The position numbers and the translations under genes were made by a program. DNA of 53,763 nucleotides from NCBI RefSeq assembly GCF_016429155.1, contig NZ_JAELUC010000022.1:1-53763 (forward strand). The letters are read 5' to 3'. The notes under the pieces were generated by a model. The model ran no database searches. It worked only from the letters and a program-made list of their open reading frames with translations, and had not been told where the DNA came from. Positions 26,355 through 35,473 of this stretch are shown here, one piece after another. Source of the DNA: Pedobacter sp. ASV12. GTDB taxonomy: Bacteria > Bacteroidota > Bacteroidia > Sphingobacteriales > Sphingobacteriaceae. Numbering within the stretch: the first letter of the stretch is position 1; every line of letters begins with the position of its first letter.

Positions 26355-27839
26355 TTAATAGCCTGGGTTTTGCGTAATGGTGCCCCCCGACTTATCGATA
26401 TCTCCCTGAGGAATTGGATAAACATAATTTTTATCCTGGAAATTCTTACCCAAGGCTGTCAGCACAGACTTAGCCAATTTCCATCGTTTCAAATCATTAA
26501 AACGATGGCCTTCCATACCCAATTCTACCCTGCGCTCCTGTACAATCCAATTCTTAATGGTAGCTTTGTCTGTAGAGGCCGGACGATCGGGCAAAGTACC
26601 CGCTGGTGCGTTTCCGCCCGAAATGGTGGTACTGGTTCTGGCCCTGGCTCTAATTTGATTAATAATGGCAATAGCGCCTGCATAATCGTTGGTTTCGTTC
26701 AGAGCTTCGGCTTTCCACAACAGCACATCGGCCATACGGATATAGATTTTGTTGCTGCCCGCATCGTCATTGCCTTTGTTGGCTCCGGTTTTATCGCCCA
26801 ACAGCTTAAATATATTTTGGTTTGGCACATCAACGGTTAGCCCCAAGCGTGGGTCGTTGGCTTCGAAAGCGTTGATAAAGTTGGTTGTAGGCGCAAAGAA
26901 ACCCCAACCTAGTGGTGCGCAGATGCCATTGCCATTTTGTGGGGTCTTGCCCGATTGATGATCGTAAACAAAAATGTCTTCGTTCTCGGCAAACTCCTTG
27001 GTTTGATCAAAAGCATCGAAATAGTTGGGGTTCAGGCTGTAAAAATTCAGCGTCTGCAAAGCATTGACGTGGGTAATAACATCGGTCCATTTTTGGTTGT
27101 ACAGCGCCGACTTGGCTTGTAAGGCAATAACTGCGCCTAAAGAAACACGCCATTTGTCGGTGGTACTGCTAAACTTGGCACTTGGCAACAAGGTTCTGGC
27201 TTTGGCCAAATCGCTATTGATCTGGTCCCACACTTGCGCAGCAGGTACGCGCTTGGCCACTTCGTAAGCTTCAGCAAAGCTTTTTAAAGGTTTGAGCAAT
27301 ACAGGCACATCGCCAAAATTGGTTACCAGGTCGAAATAATAGAAGGCGCGCAAAAAATAAACCTCGCCCAAAGAGCGGTTGCGCAAATCGCTGGCCAGGC
27401 CAACTTTGGCAATCAGGGCATCGTCGGTAAGGTAGTTGATGGCCATGTTTGTTCTCGATATGCCTTCATAATCGTACACCCAAATTCCGTTGAAAGCCTG
27501 ATTGGTGGCAATAAAGCTGAAATTGTCTATCTGATCCATCCAAGCTTGGTCGCCATCCGGGTTCCATTTCTTTTGGGCATCGTCAGAAGCAACATCTTGT
27601 ACAATGAGGTCGTTTCTAAAAACTGTACCGCCATCCCAATTCCAAGTACCCATGATATTGAGCGTGTTTGACAACAATTGGTACGAAGTGGTAACCGACG
27701 AAGTTACGGTATTGGCCGTTGGATCGGTATTCACCTGATCGGGCGTAATCAATCCGATCGGGTCTTTGTATAATTCTTTTTTACATCCAGCAACAAGGAT
27801 CAAGCCTGCCACTAAAGCTGATGCATATCTCTTTTTCAT
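26355..27839 (-). CDS. SusD/RagB-family surface glycan-binding lipoprotein (PUL 1)
   Basis: A 494-residue outer-membrane lipoprotein with a lipobox ending LVAGC (Cys19). It shows the TPR-like N-terminal body (FLRAFYYFDLVTNFGDVPVLL) and the SusD C-terminal pattern (YIRMADVLLWKAEALNE, then IVQERRVELGMEGHRFNDLKRWK, ending YPIPQGDIDKSGGTITQNPGY). It caps the SusC channel encoded just upstream and captures the glycan. The gene follows SusC after 63 bases with a hairpin between them. Confidence 0.97.
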   Translation of the reverse strand: MKKRYASALVAGLILVAGCKKELYKDPIGLITPDQVNTDPTANTVTSSVTTSYQLLSNTLNIMGTWNWDGGTVFRNDLIVQDVASDDAQKKWNPDGDQAWMDQIDNFSFIATNQAFNGIWVYDYEGISRTNMAINYLTDDALIAKVGLASDLRNRSLGEVYFLRAFYYFDLVTNFGDVPVLLKPLKSFAEAYEVAKRVPAAQVWDQINSDLAKARTLLPSAKFSSTTDKWRVSLGAVIALQAKSALYNQKWTDVITHVNALQTLNFYSLNPNYFDAFDQTKEFAENEDIFVYDHQSGKTPQNGNGICAPLGWGFFAPTTNFINAFEANDPRLGLTVDVPNQNIFKLLGDKTGANKGNDDAGSNKIYIRMADVLLWKAEALNETNDYAGAIAIINQIRARARTSTTISGGNAPAGTLPDRPASTDKATIKNWIVQERRVELGMEGHRFNDLKRWKLAKSVLTALGKNFQDKNYVYPIPQGDIDKSGGTITQNPGY

Positions 27840-27866
27840 CTTTTTATTTTTTTAATGGTGATGAAG

Positions 27867-27885
27867 CCCGCCTACAGTAGGCAGG
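27867..27885 (-). repeat. Hairpin between SusC and SusD
   Basis: A 5-bp core stem GCCTA-CAG-TAGGC extends with a C-A mismatch and two more C-G pairs. It lies in the 63-base gap between the SusC stop and SusD start and may tune the relative amounts of the two proteins. Confidence 0.5.
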
Positions 27886-27902
27886 TTCCATAATTCAAGC
27901 AA

Positions 27903-30900
27903 TTAAAACTTAACATTTACGCCAAACAAGAAGGCTTTCGATTGTGGATAGGTACCATAGTCGATTGCATCAACCGTTTCCGGATCCAGGCCGGTATATT
28001 TGGTTTTGGTCCACAGGTTTTGGCCCGAAACGTACAGGCGGATGTTTTGTACGCCGATGTTCCATTTTTTAACCAGCGCACCAAACGAGTAGCCCAACTC
28101 TACGTTTTTTAAGCGCAGGTAAGATGCATCTTCCACAAAAATGCTCGATACTTTGCTGCTGCCATTGTCTGATTGGCTTACACGAGGCATGGTATTGGTG
28201 CTGCCTGGGCCGCTCCAACTGCCCAGCGCGGCCGTAGTTTGGTTAAACGGACGGCTGTCGTAATCTATAATCTGTTTCAACTGGTTGTATTTATCAATTC
28301 CCTGTACGCCTTGAAACAATACCGAAAGGTCGAAACCTTTGTACGATCCGTTCAGGTTCAGGCCATAGGTCAACTTCGGAATGTTGCTGCCTATATAGGT
28401 CCTGTCGTTGTCGTTAATTACGCCATCGCCATTCAAATCGGCAAATTTGATGTCGCCAGGTTTTTCTGTAGGGCTGTTGGTGCCGTGCAGGTAGCTGTTA
28501 ATTTCGGCCTGGGTTTGGTAAATGCCTACCATTTTGTAACCGTAAAACTCGTTTAGCGAATGGCCCACCTCCGTACGGCTTACCGAACCGATGATGCTAG
28601 GCAAATTCGGATGCAGTTTTTTCACTTCGTTGGTTAGCGTGGCCAGGTTGCCGTTAATGGCATATTTGAAGGCCTTGCTGTTGTTGGTGTAGTTAATGCC
28701 CAACTCAAAGCCCTTGTTCTGTACTTCGCCGGCATTTACATAGGTTGGTTTTACGTTGCCCACAAAACCCGGCAACGAAATCGGCAACAAGATGCCCGAG
28801 GTATTTTTGATAAAGTAATCGACCGAAACATACAAGCTGTTTTTAAGCATGCCCATATCCAATCCGATGTTGGTTTGCGTGGTGGTTTCCCATTTCAGGT
28901 CTGGGTTGCCATAACGGTCGGTTACATAACGGTCGCCGTTTTTACGAATGAGGGTGAGGTAGGCATAATTATCTATTTCCTGGTTGCCCAATTTACCGTA
29001 GCTGGCGCGAAGCTTCAAATCAGATAGCCATTTCACGTTTTGCATAAACTCTTCTGAAGTAATTTTCCAGCCTGCAGAAACTGATGGAAAATAACCCCAA
29101 CGATTGTTTTCGGCAAAGCGCGACGAGGCATCGGCCCTTAAATTTCCGGTTACAAAATATTTATTGGCATAGTTGTAGGTGGCCGATCCAAACAGCGAAA
29201 ACAGGCTCCACTCCGCTCCCGAACCGCCATTGTACAAATCGTTGGCTGTACCACCAAAATCGATGTATTGGAAGCTGCCCGAAGTATAGTCATATCTTCT
29301 GCGCGATGCAGAAATCGCATCGGCTTTATTGCTGATGAACTCTGAACCTACCAAGGCACTTAAATTATGCTGACCAAATGCCTTGTTGTAGTTTAGGGTA
29401 TTGTTCCAGGTTACATTCAGTTCCTGTCCACGCTCTTCATTTAAGCCATTTGGCCTGTTGATACGCCCCTGACCTGCATCCAGTGCCGAACCGCCGCCGT
29501 CATCGTCGCCAAAATTTTGCAAGAAGGCTTTGTTGTGCCTGAACAATAAATCAACTCCTACATTGGTGCGGAACTTAAGCGATTGATCTTCCAAAAAGCC
29601 ATACTCGGCAAAAACATTTCCAAATGTTCTGAATTGGTTACGCTTGTCGTTGCTGAAATAGGCCAGTGCAATGGGATTTTGCGAGCGCTCAAAGTTCATG
29701 TCCCAACCATTGGTGGTATTGTTGTTTTTATAGAATGGCAAATCGGTAAACGGATTTGACGGACCATAAGTTGGATCGCTTGGCGATTTATACACCGGAA
29801 TAACAGGCGGCCTTAAAAAAGCATGGCGGATGATCCCCGGCGCATCGCCTTTGGAAGAAAGCGCATCCTGCAGTTCGTTAGACAATTGCAGGTTGGTGCC
29901 CACTTTTAGGCGCTCGGTTAAATTGGCGGTAATATTGGCCCTAAAATTCAGGCGCTTGTATTGGTCGTTGTTAAAAATAACGATACCGTTTTGTTGATAA
30001 TAGCCTCCCGACAAAAGGTAAGAAACCTTGTCGCCACCACCACTGGCGGTTAGCTGGATGCTTTGCGAGTGGCCGGTTTCAAACAGCTCCTTCAGCCAGT
30101 CGGTATTGGCCAAATCGGTTCTGGCTTTTTCGGCCGTGTACGGATTGGTGCCACTATAGCCCGCGTTCTTCCAGGCTTCTTCCTCTTTGGCCAAGTATTG
30201 CTGGGTATTGAGCATGGTGGGCAAATTACTCACCTTTTGGATGCCGTTAAAATAATTGATATCGATGGCCGATTTGCCTTTGGTACCCTGCTTCGTGGTA
30301 ATTACAACCACACCTGCCGAAGCCCTCGAGCCATAAATGGCAGCTGCCGAAGCATCTTTCAACACACTCATCGATTCGATATCGTTGGTATTGAGAAAGG
30401 AAATATCGCGAGAAGGTACACCATCTACAATAAACAGCGGACTGTTGTTGCCAATGGTTCCTTCGCCACGAATGCGGATATTGATCGGATCGCCTGGTGC
30501 GCCTGTGCTTTGGGTTACGGCCACACCCGCCACCTGACCTTGCAAAATCTGCGCTACATCGGGCACGCGGCGTTTTTCGGCATCGGCCATATTTACCGTA
30601 CCTACCGCACCGGTAAGGCTCGATTTCCTTTGCGAGGTATAGCCCAACACCACTACTTGGTTTAGCGATTGCGCCGAAGGCTTAAGCGAAACATCTACCT
30701 TGCCCGAACCCGAATAATCGATGGTTTGCGTGGCGTAGCCGATAAAAGTAAAAGTTAAGGATTTGGGGCTGCCCTCTTGCAGGGTCAACACATAGGTTCC
30801 GTTTGCATCGGTAGCCGTTTTGTTCTGTGTATTGGCTTGCGTTACCACTACGCCCGGCAAAGGCAGGCTGGTTTCGTCGGTTACCCGGCCTGTAACCTTT

Positions 30901-30980
30901 GTTTGTGCATAGGCGCTTGCGCCAGCAAAGGTAAAGCCAAGACAAACCAATAGAAATTGTAAAAGTTTGCTCATTTTCAT
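27903..30980 (-). CDS. SusC-family TonB-dependent receptor (PUL 1)
   Basis: An outer-membrane receptor of 1025 residues. A signal peptide (LLQFLLVCLGFTFAGASAYA) is followed by a carboxypeptidase-like repeat (VTGRVTDETSLPLPGVVV). The TonB plug shows VVVLGYTSQRKSSLTGAVG and PLFIVDGVPSRDI with DASAAAIYGSRASAGVVVITTK, and a 22-strand barrel ends in FLFGVNVKF. I begin at ATG 30980 (MKMSK), because the upstream codons to 31037 do not form a signal. It imports the oligosaccharide with SusD. Upstream lies a promoter with a tandem HTCS site. Confidence 0.97.
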   Translation of the reverse strand: MKMSKLLQFLLVCLGFTFAGASAYAQTKVTGRVTDETSLPLPGVVVTQANTQNKTATDANGTYVLTLQEGSPKSLTFTFIGYATQTIDYSGSGKVDVSLKPSAQSLNQVVVLGYTSQRKSSLTGAVGTVNMADAEKRRVPDVAQILQGQVAGVAVTQSTGAPGDPINIRIRGEGTIGNNSPLFIVDGVPSRDISFLNTNDIESMSVLKDASAAAIYGSRASAGVVVITTKQGTKGKSAIDINYFNGIQKVSNLPTMLNTQQYLAKEEEAWKNAGYSGTNPYTAEKARTDLANTDWLKELFETGHSQSIQLTASGGGDKVSYLLSGGYYQQNGIVIFNNDQYKRLNFRANITANLTERLKVGTNLQLSNELQDALSSKGDAPGIIRHAFLRPPVIPVYKSPSDPTYGPSNPFTDLPFYKNNNTTNGWDMNFERSQNPIALAYFSNDKRNQFRTFGNVFAEYGFLEDQSLKFRTNVGVDLLFRHNKAFLQNFGDDDGGGSALDAGQGRINRPNGLNEERGQELNVTWNNTLNYNKAFGQHNLSALVGSEFISNKADAISASRRRYDYTSGSFQYIDFGGTANDLYNGGSGAEWSLFSLFGSATYNYANKYFVTGNLRADASSRFAENNRWGYFPSVSAGWKITSEEFMQNVKWLSDLKLRASYGKLGNQEIDNYAYLTLIRKNGDRYVTDRYGNPDLKWETTTQTNIGLDMGMLKNSLYVSVDYFIKNTSGILLPISLPGFVGNVKPTYVNAGEVQNKGFELGINYTNNSKAFKYAINGNLATLTNEVKKLHPNLPSIIGSVSRTEVGHSLNEFYGYKMVGIYQTQAEINSYLHGTNSPTEKPGDIKFADLNGDGVINDNDRTYIGSNIPKLTYGLNLNGSYKGFDLSVLFQGVQGIDKYNQLKQIIDYDSRPFNQTTAALGSWSGPGSTNTMPRVSQSDNGSSKVSSIFVEDASYLRLKNVELGYSFGALVKKWNIGVQNIRLYVSGQNLWTKTKYTGLDPETVDAIDYGTYPQSKAFLFGVNVKF

Positions 30981-31069
30981 CAGATTAATATTTGGTTTTT
31001 CGGGAATTAACCAGGGCCACATTGCCATGGCCAGCATTAAAACCCTTTTTTGATTGATTTTGATTGTAA

Positions 31070-31133
31070 CAAATATAGACGGGCCGGTAGCACAAAACAG
31101 TGCACTATAGTTTCATTTTAGTTCACTATAGTT
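31070..31133 (-). promoter_or_regulatory. SusC promoter with tandem HTCS site
   Basis: On the minus strand a -7 box TATATTTG lies at 31070-31077. Upstream, CACTATAGTT occurs twice in direct orientation (31103-31112 and 31124-31133), exactly 21 bases apart. Each copy contains the self-complementary ACTATAGT. Two turns of helix fit two AraC-type domains of the hybrid regulator encoded next door. The -33 region is weak, as expected for an activated promoter. Confidence 0.72.
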
Positions 31134-31157
31134 GCAAAACACAGGTTTTTAAACCTG

Positions 31158-34100
31158 CTAGGCTATATTTTCAGGTGTGCCACTGGCGGTATGCTGCGCC
31201 GCCCTGTAATCATTAGGAGCTTGGCCATAGATCTTTTTAAACTCCCTAAAAAAGTAAGACCTGTTGTTGAAACCGGTTTGGTAAAAGATTTCGGAAACGG
31301 TAAGCTTTGAGTTCCGTAGCAATACCGCTGCATATTTTAGCCTGATGCGTTTGATAAACTCCGAAGGTGTCATACCAGCCAGTGATTTGAGTTTGCGGTA
31401 CAGCTGCATTTTGGAAATGCAAAGGATATCTTCGAGCTTAGCTGCATCCAAATCGGGTTCGGCCAAGTTGTCTTCTACCGCTTTAACCAAAGCGTTTAAA
31501 AATTCGCGGTCGCCCTGCTCCATGTCTACTTCGCTAAACTGGTTGTTGATGTGCTTATCCTTGAGCAGTTCGTTCATGCGTTTTTGGTATTCGAGCAGTT
31601 TTCTTACACGCAGCAGCAGGTAATCGATGTGGAAGGGTTTGGGAATATAGGCATCGGCACCCAGCTCATAGCCTTCGGTTTTGTTTTCCTCTGTGCTTTT
31701 GGCCGAAAGCATGATCAAAGGAATATGCATGGTTGCCGGCGTGGTTTTTACCAATCGGCAAAGTTCGAGGCCATCCATATCGGGCATCATCACATCGCTG
31801 ATAATGAGGTCGGGCTGTGCTTTTTCGAGCAGCTCCATTGCTACCTGGCCGTTTTCCGCTTCATAAACCACATAGGTATCGTCGAGCACGTTTTTAAGCA
31901 GGAACCGCAGCGAAACATCATCTTCCACAATCAGTATTTTATGTTGCTTTGGTCCTTGCAAGTCGTTCAATAATGCATTTTTATTGATTTCGGCCACCGG
32001 CTCGGCTACTTTTTTATCATAAGGCCTTAAAATCGATTCGTACAGGTAAGATGGCGCCGAGGTTACCACTTCGTCTTTTTTGCCCACTACATTGGTGTTC
32101 AGCTTGAACCTAACCTTAAAATAAATCCAATCGGCTTTGAGCTCGGCCGTAAGCTCTCCTGCTAAAAGCGCTACCAGTTCTTTGGTAAAAGCCAGGCCAA
32201 TACCGGTGCTGAACCTTTCAAAATGGCGGTCGTGCGCCACATGGTACTTGCTAAAAATAAGATCCAGGTCATTAGCCGTTAAAGTACAGCCCGAATTGGC
32301 AATAGTGGTTTCCAAACTGTGGCTATCGGCATCATAACTAACCTGAAACGTAATTTCTGCATGGCGACCAGCGTGCTTAAAAGCATTAGACAAGAGGTTA
32401 AACAATATTTTTTCGTACTTGTCTTTATCTATAAAGCCCGCTATGTTTTCTTGGATGTAGCTGTTAAAATACTGTTGCCCTTCAACGGCTACCGGCTCGA
32501 ACAGTTTTTTCAGGCTGTTCAGCATCTTGGAAATGTCTACGTAGTCGTCGTTTCTGGTTAAATAACCCGCCTCTGCCCTTCTAAATTCCAAAAGCTGCTG
32601 TACCAGATAGGTTAAACGCGCCGTATGTTGGTGGATGAGCGACAAAAAGTAATTTTTGCCCTGGTTTTTGTCCTCTTTTTGGATGGTATGCTCAACCGAA
32701 CCCATAATCAGCGTGAGCGGGGTTTGGATTTCGTGGGCAATATTGGTAAAGAAATTAATGCGTTGCTGGTGTATTTCTTCATCTTTTTGCCTAAACAAGG
32801 TTTCTCTTTCCAATTTGAATTTCATCTCTACCTTGTTTTTACGATAGCGGTGAAAGGCATAAGCCGAGCCCGCCACAATGAGCAGATAAACCATGTAGGC
32901 CGGCCAAGTAAGCCACCAAAACTGCCTGATGGTAATGTGCAAAGCCTCTACGTCTTTGGTCCACACGCCCTCGCCGTTAGACCAGCGCACCATAAGCGTA
33001 TATTTGCCTGCCGGAATATTGTAATAGGCAATTTTGCCATCGGTTCCGGTATAATGCCAGTCTTTTTCCAGTCCGTTTAGCTTATAGGCAAATTCGTTTT
33101 TAGAAGCATTGAAATAATTAAGGGCCGTTAACGCAAACTGGAAGAAATTGTTTTTCCTTTCTATTTCCAGCCCGCGAACATCGGTGTTGATGGGCTTTAC
33201 GGTAAAAAACTGGTTATTGAGCAACGATTGCCCCCCAAACTGCAGATCTGAAATGAGCAGATTGGGCTGAATGGTGTTTTCGGCCACATTTTTAGGCAAG
33301 AAATAATTAAACCCGTAAATACCGCCGAAAAGCAACTGGCCGTTGCCTGCTTTGTATACGGCACCATCGCTAAACTCGTTGCTTTGCAAACCATCCGTTT
33401 CCTGATAATTGGCTATGGTTTTGGTACCGGTATTCAGTTTGGCCAATCCACGGTTGGTGCTGAGCCAAACATTGCCCTTGCCATCGGCGGCTATGCCATG
33501 GATGGTATTGTTGGGCAAGCCGTTATCGGTGGTTATTTTGGTAAAGGCCGGATCGTTTTTAAGCGATTCGGCATGTGTCAGGTAATTCAACCCATAGCTG
33601 GTTCCTATCCAAAGCGTTTGATCCTGGCCGAAATAAAGCGACAGCACATCGCTATGCGAGAGGCCGTTCTGGAGCCCCGATGCCTTATAGGTTTTGAAGG
33701 TTTTTTTTCTGAAATCGAAAACGCTCAGGCCGCCATAACGACAGGCCAGCCACAAACGCCCGTCGTTGTCTGGCGCCAGTGCATAAATAATATCGCTGGC
33801 CAAGTGCGGATAATTTTTGGTGGCGTATTGCTTAAACTCGCCTACTTCAAAACCGTTTGGGCTTCTGCTGATTTGCAATTCGATCAATCCATAGCCGCTG
33901 GTTCCGAGCCAAAGCCTGCCATCAGGCGCCTGCCAAATGGCGTAAACCGACTTAAAATCGGGCAGTTGCTCTGCTCCACGGATGGTTTTCCAGTTTACAA
34001 TCCGGCTATTGCGATGGTCGTAAAGTGTAATACCCTTGCCATCAGAACCGATATAGGTAAGGTCATCTGCACCATGCTTAATTACGTAAACGGCATTGTT

Positions 34101-35273
34101 GTCCAAGCCAGAACGGCTATCCAGCTTCTCGATTTCGCTTTTTTGTGGCTGTTGCCAAAAATCCCTGTAAATGAGAATGCCATTGCCCTTGGTGCCCACC
34201 CACAAATCGTTTCCAGCCTCGGCAAAACTTCGAATGGGCTTGTTGATGGGCAAATTATCCATCTTGGCTACCAAACCAAAGTAACTTTCTTTCTGATAAA
34301 CCTGTACCAATCCATTACCGTCGGTTCCGAACCACAGCATATTATTCTGGCCTCGGCTAATTGAGGTAATCCTTACGTTTTCCAATTTGCGGGTCTCGTT
34401 TTGCAGATAGCCCGAAGGCCTGAACTGCTGGTCGAAAACACTCAGCCCCTGATTTTCCCAAGCCACCAAATAATAGTTATGGTAAGCCGTAAGCACCTTG
34501 ATTTTGCGTTTGCCTAATGGGATGGGTATTTTTTGCCGGTCTTTGGTTAAAAGAACCTGTTCGTCGGCATTGGTGGTGTAAACAAGCTGGCTGCCCAACA
34601 GAAAAAAATTGTTGATGCCGTTGGCGTCTGTAATGAGTTGCGTAGTCTTGCCGCCCTGCTTCAGGTCTATAACCCGTAGTTTTTCATTTTTATCGAGTAC
34701 CCAAAGCCTACCCGAGCCATAACTGGCCTTCAATGGAATATCGCCGTTTTTGAAGGTGGCAACCTGAACAAATTGATCTTCGTTTGGCTGATATTTGGTT
34801 AACTGCCCGTTGGCTGCAAAGCAAAACACGCCTTGGCCGGGCACCACTACAATTTCATATTCCTTTTCGCTAACCTTGCTGCTGGTTGATTTATAAAAGT
34901 AACGGTAAAACTTGCCCGTTTTCTTTTCGTACCTCGAAATGCCGCCAATGGTACTGATCCAGATGTTGCCCACATCGTCTTCGTTTAGCGATTGGATGAC
35001 ATTACTGCCCACACTGGTTTCGGGACTGCTGATATTGTGGTTGTAAGTGGTAAACTTGGCGCCGTCAAAACGGTTCAACCCGTCCCAAGTGCCAATCCAC
35101 AACAGCTGGTCCTTGTCTTGTAAAATGGCATTGATCGAACTATTTGACAGGCCATGCCTGTTGTCTAGCTGCCGGTATACAAAATTTCGAGGATCTGTAC
35201 GGTCTGTTGCGTGCACGCCAAAAAACGGCACAAAAAGCAACAAAAGGAGATACATACTCGGGCATTTGATCAT
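31158..35273 (-). CDS. Hybrid two-component sensor/regulator (HTCS) of PUL 1
   Basis: A 1371-residue one-protein signalling system. A signal peptide (MIKCPSMYLLLLLFVPFFGV) is followed by about 650 residues of Reg_prop beta-propeller repeats (for example DDVGNIWISTIGGISRY) and a Y_Y_Y domain. A membrane helix (WWLTWPAYMVYLLIVAGSAY) leads to HisKA (FFTNIAHEIQTPLTL, the His being phosphorylated), then HATPase (FNLLSNAFKHAG, STGIGLAF). A receiver carries IISDVMMPDMDG, and an AraC HTH is at the end. The G1 box reads IANSGC rather than D-x-G-x-G. I use ATG 35273 for the signal peptide. It should sense the glycan in the periplasm and activate the SusC promoter just downstream. Confidence 0.96.
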   Translation of the reverse strand: MIKCPSMYLLLLLFVPFFGVHATDRTDPRNFVYRQLDNRHGLSNSSINAILQDKDQLLWIGTWDGLNRFDGAKFTTYNHNISSPETSVGSNVIQSLNEDDVGNIWISTIGGISRYEKKTGKFYRYFYKSTSSKVSEKEYEIVVVPGQGVFCFAANGQLTKYQPNEDQFVQVATFKNGDIPLKASYGSGRLWVLDKNEKLRVIDLKQGGKTTQLITDANGINNFFLLGSQLVYTTNADEQVLLTKDRQKIPIPLGKRKIKVLTAYHNYYLVAWENQGLSVFDQQFRPSGYLQNETRKLENVRITSISRGQNNMLWFGTDGNGLVQVYQKESYFGLVAKMDNLPINKPIRSFAEAGNDLWVGTKGNGILIYRDFWQQPQKSEIEKLDSRSGLDNNAVYVIKHGADDLTYIGSDGKGITLYDHRNSRIVNWKTIRGAEQLPDFKSVYAIWQAPDGRLWLGTSGYGLIELQISRSPNGFEVGEFKQYATKNYPHLASDIIYALAPDNDGRLWLACRYGGLSVFDFRKKTFKTYKASGLQNGLSHSDVLSLYFGQDQTLWIGTSYGLNYLTHAESLKNDPAFTKITTDNGLPNNTIHGIAADGKGNVWLSTNRGLAKLNTGTKTIANYQETDGLQSNEFSDGAVYKAGNGQLLFGGIYGFNYFLPKNVAENTIQPNLLISDLQFGGQSLLNNQFFTVKPINTDVRGLEIERKNNFFQFALTALNYFNASKNEFAYKLNGLEKDWHYTGTDGKIAYYNIPAGKYTLMVRWSNGEGVWTKDVEALHITIRQFWWLTWPAYMVYLLIVAGSAYAFHRYRKNKVEMKFKLERETLFRQKDEEIHQQRINFFTNIAHEIQTPLTLIMGSVEHTIQKEDKNQGKNYFLSLIHQHTARLTYLVQQLLEFRRAEAGYLTRNDDYVDISKMLNSLKKLFEPVAVEGQQYFNSYIQENIAGFIDKDKYEKILFNLLSNAFKHAGRHAEITFQVSYDADSHSLETTIANSGCTLTANDLDLIFSKYHVAHDRHFERFSTGIGLAFTKELVALLAGELTAELKADWIYFKVRFKLNTNVVGKKDEVVTSAPSYLYESILRPYDKKVAEPVAEINKNALLNDLQGPKQHKILIVEDDVSLRFLLKNVLDDTYVVYEAENGQVAMELLEKAQPDLIISDVMMPDMDGLELCRLVKTTPATMHIPLIMLSAKSTEENKTEGYELGADAYIPKPFHIDYLLLRVRKLLEYQKRMNELLKDKHINNQFSEVDMEQGDREFLNALVKAVEDNLAEPDLDAAKLEDILCISKMQLYRKLKSLAGMTPSEFIKRIRLKYAAVLLRNSKLTVSEIFYQTGFNNRSYFFREFKKIYGQAPNDYRAAQHTASGTPENIA

Positions 35274-35473
35274 GAACAGGCAAAGTTGGCTGCCTAAATT
35301 TACGAAAACAGACCACAAATGAACCCAAGTAACGAATACTTTGCCTGTTAATTGACATTACTTTGTTTTGGCTCCTCCCTGCAACACCACGGATTAATGA
35401 ATTAGCCCTTGCCGGTGCTGTCTGCCAGCAAGTATGCGTTTCTTGGTGTTGCTGAGACTTACCAATTATCAAA

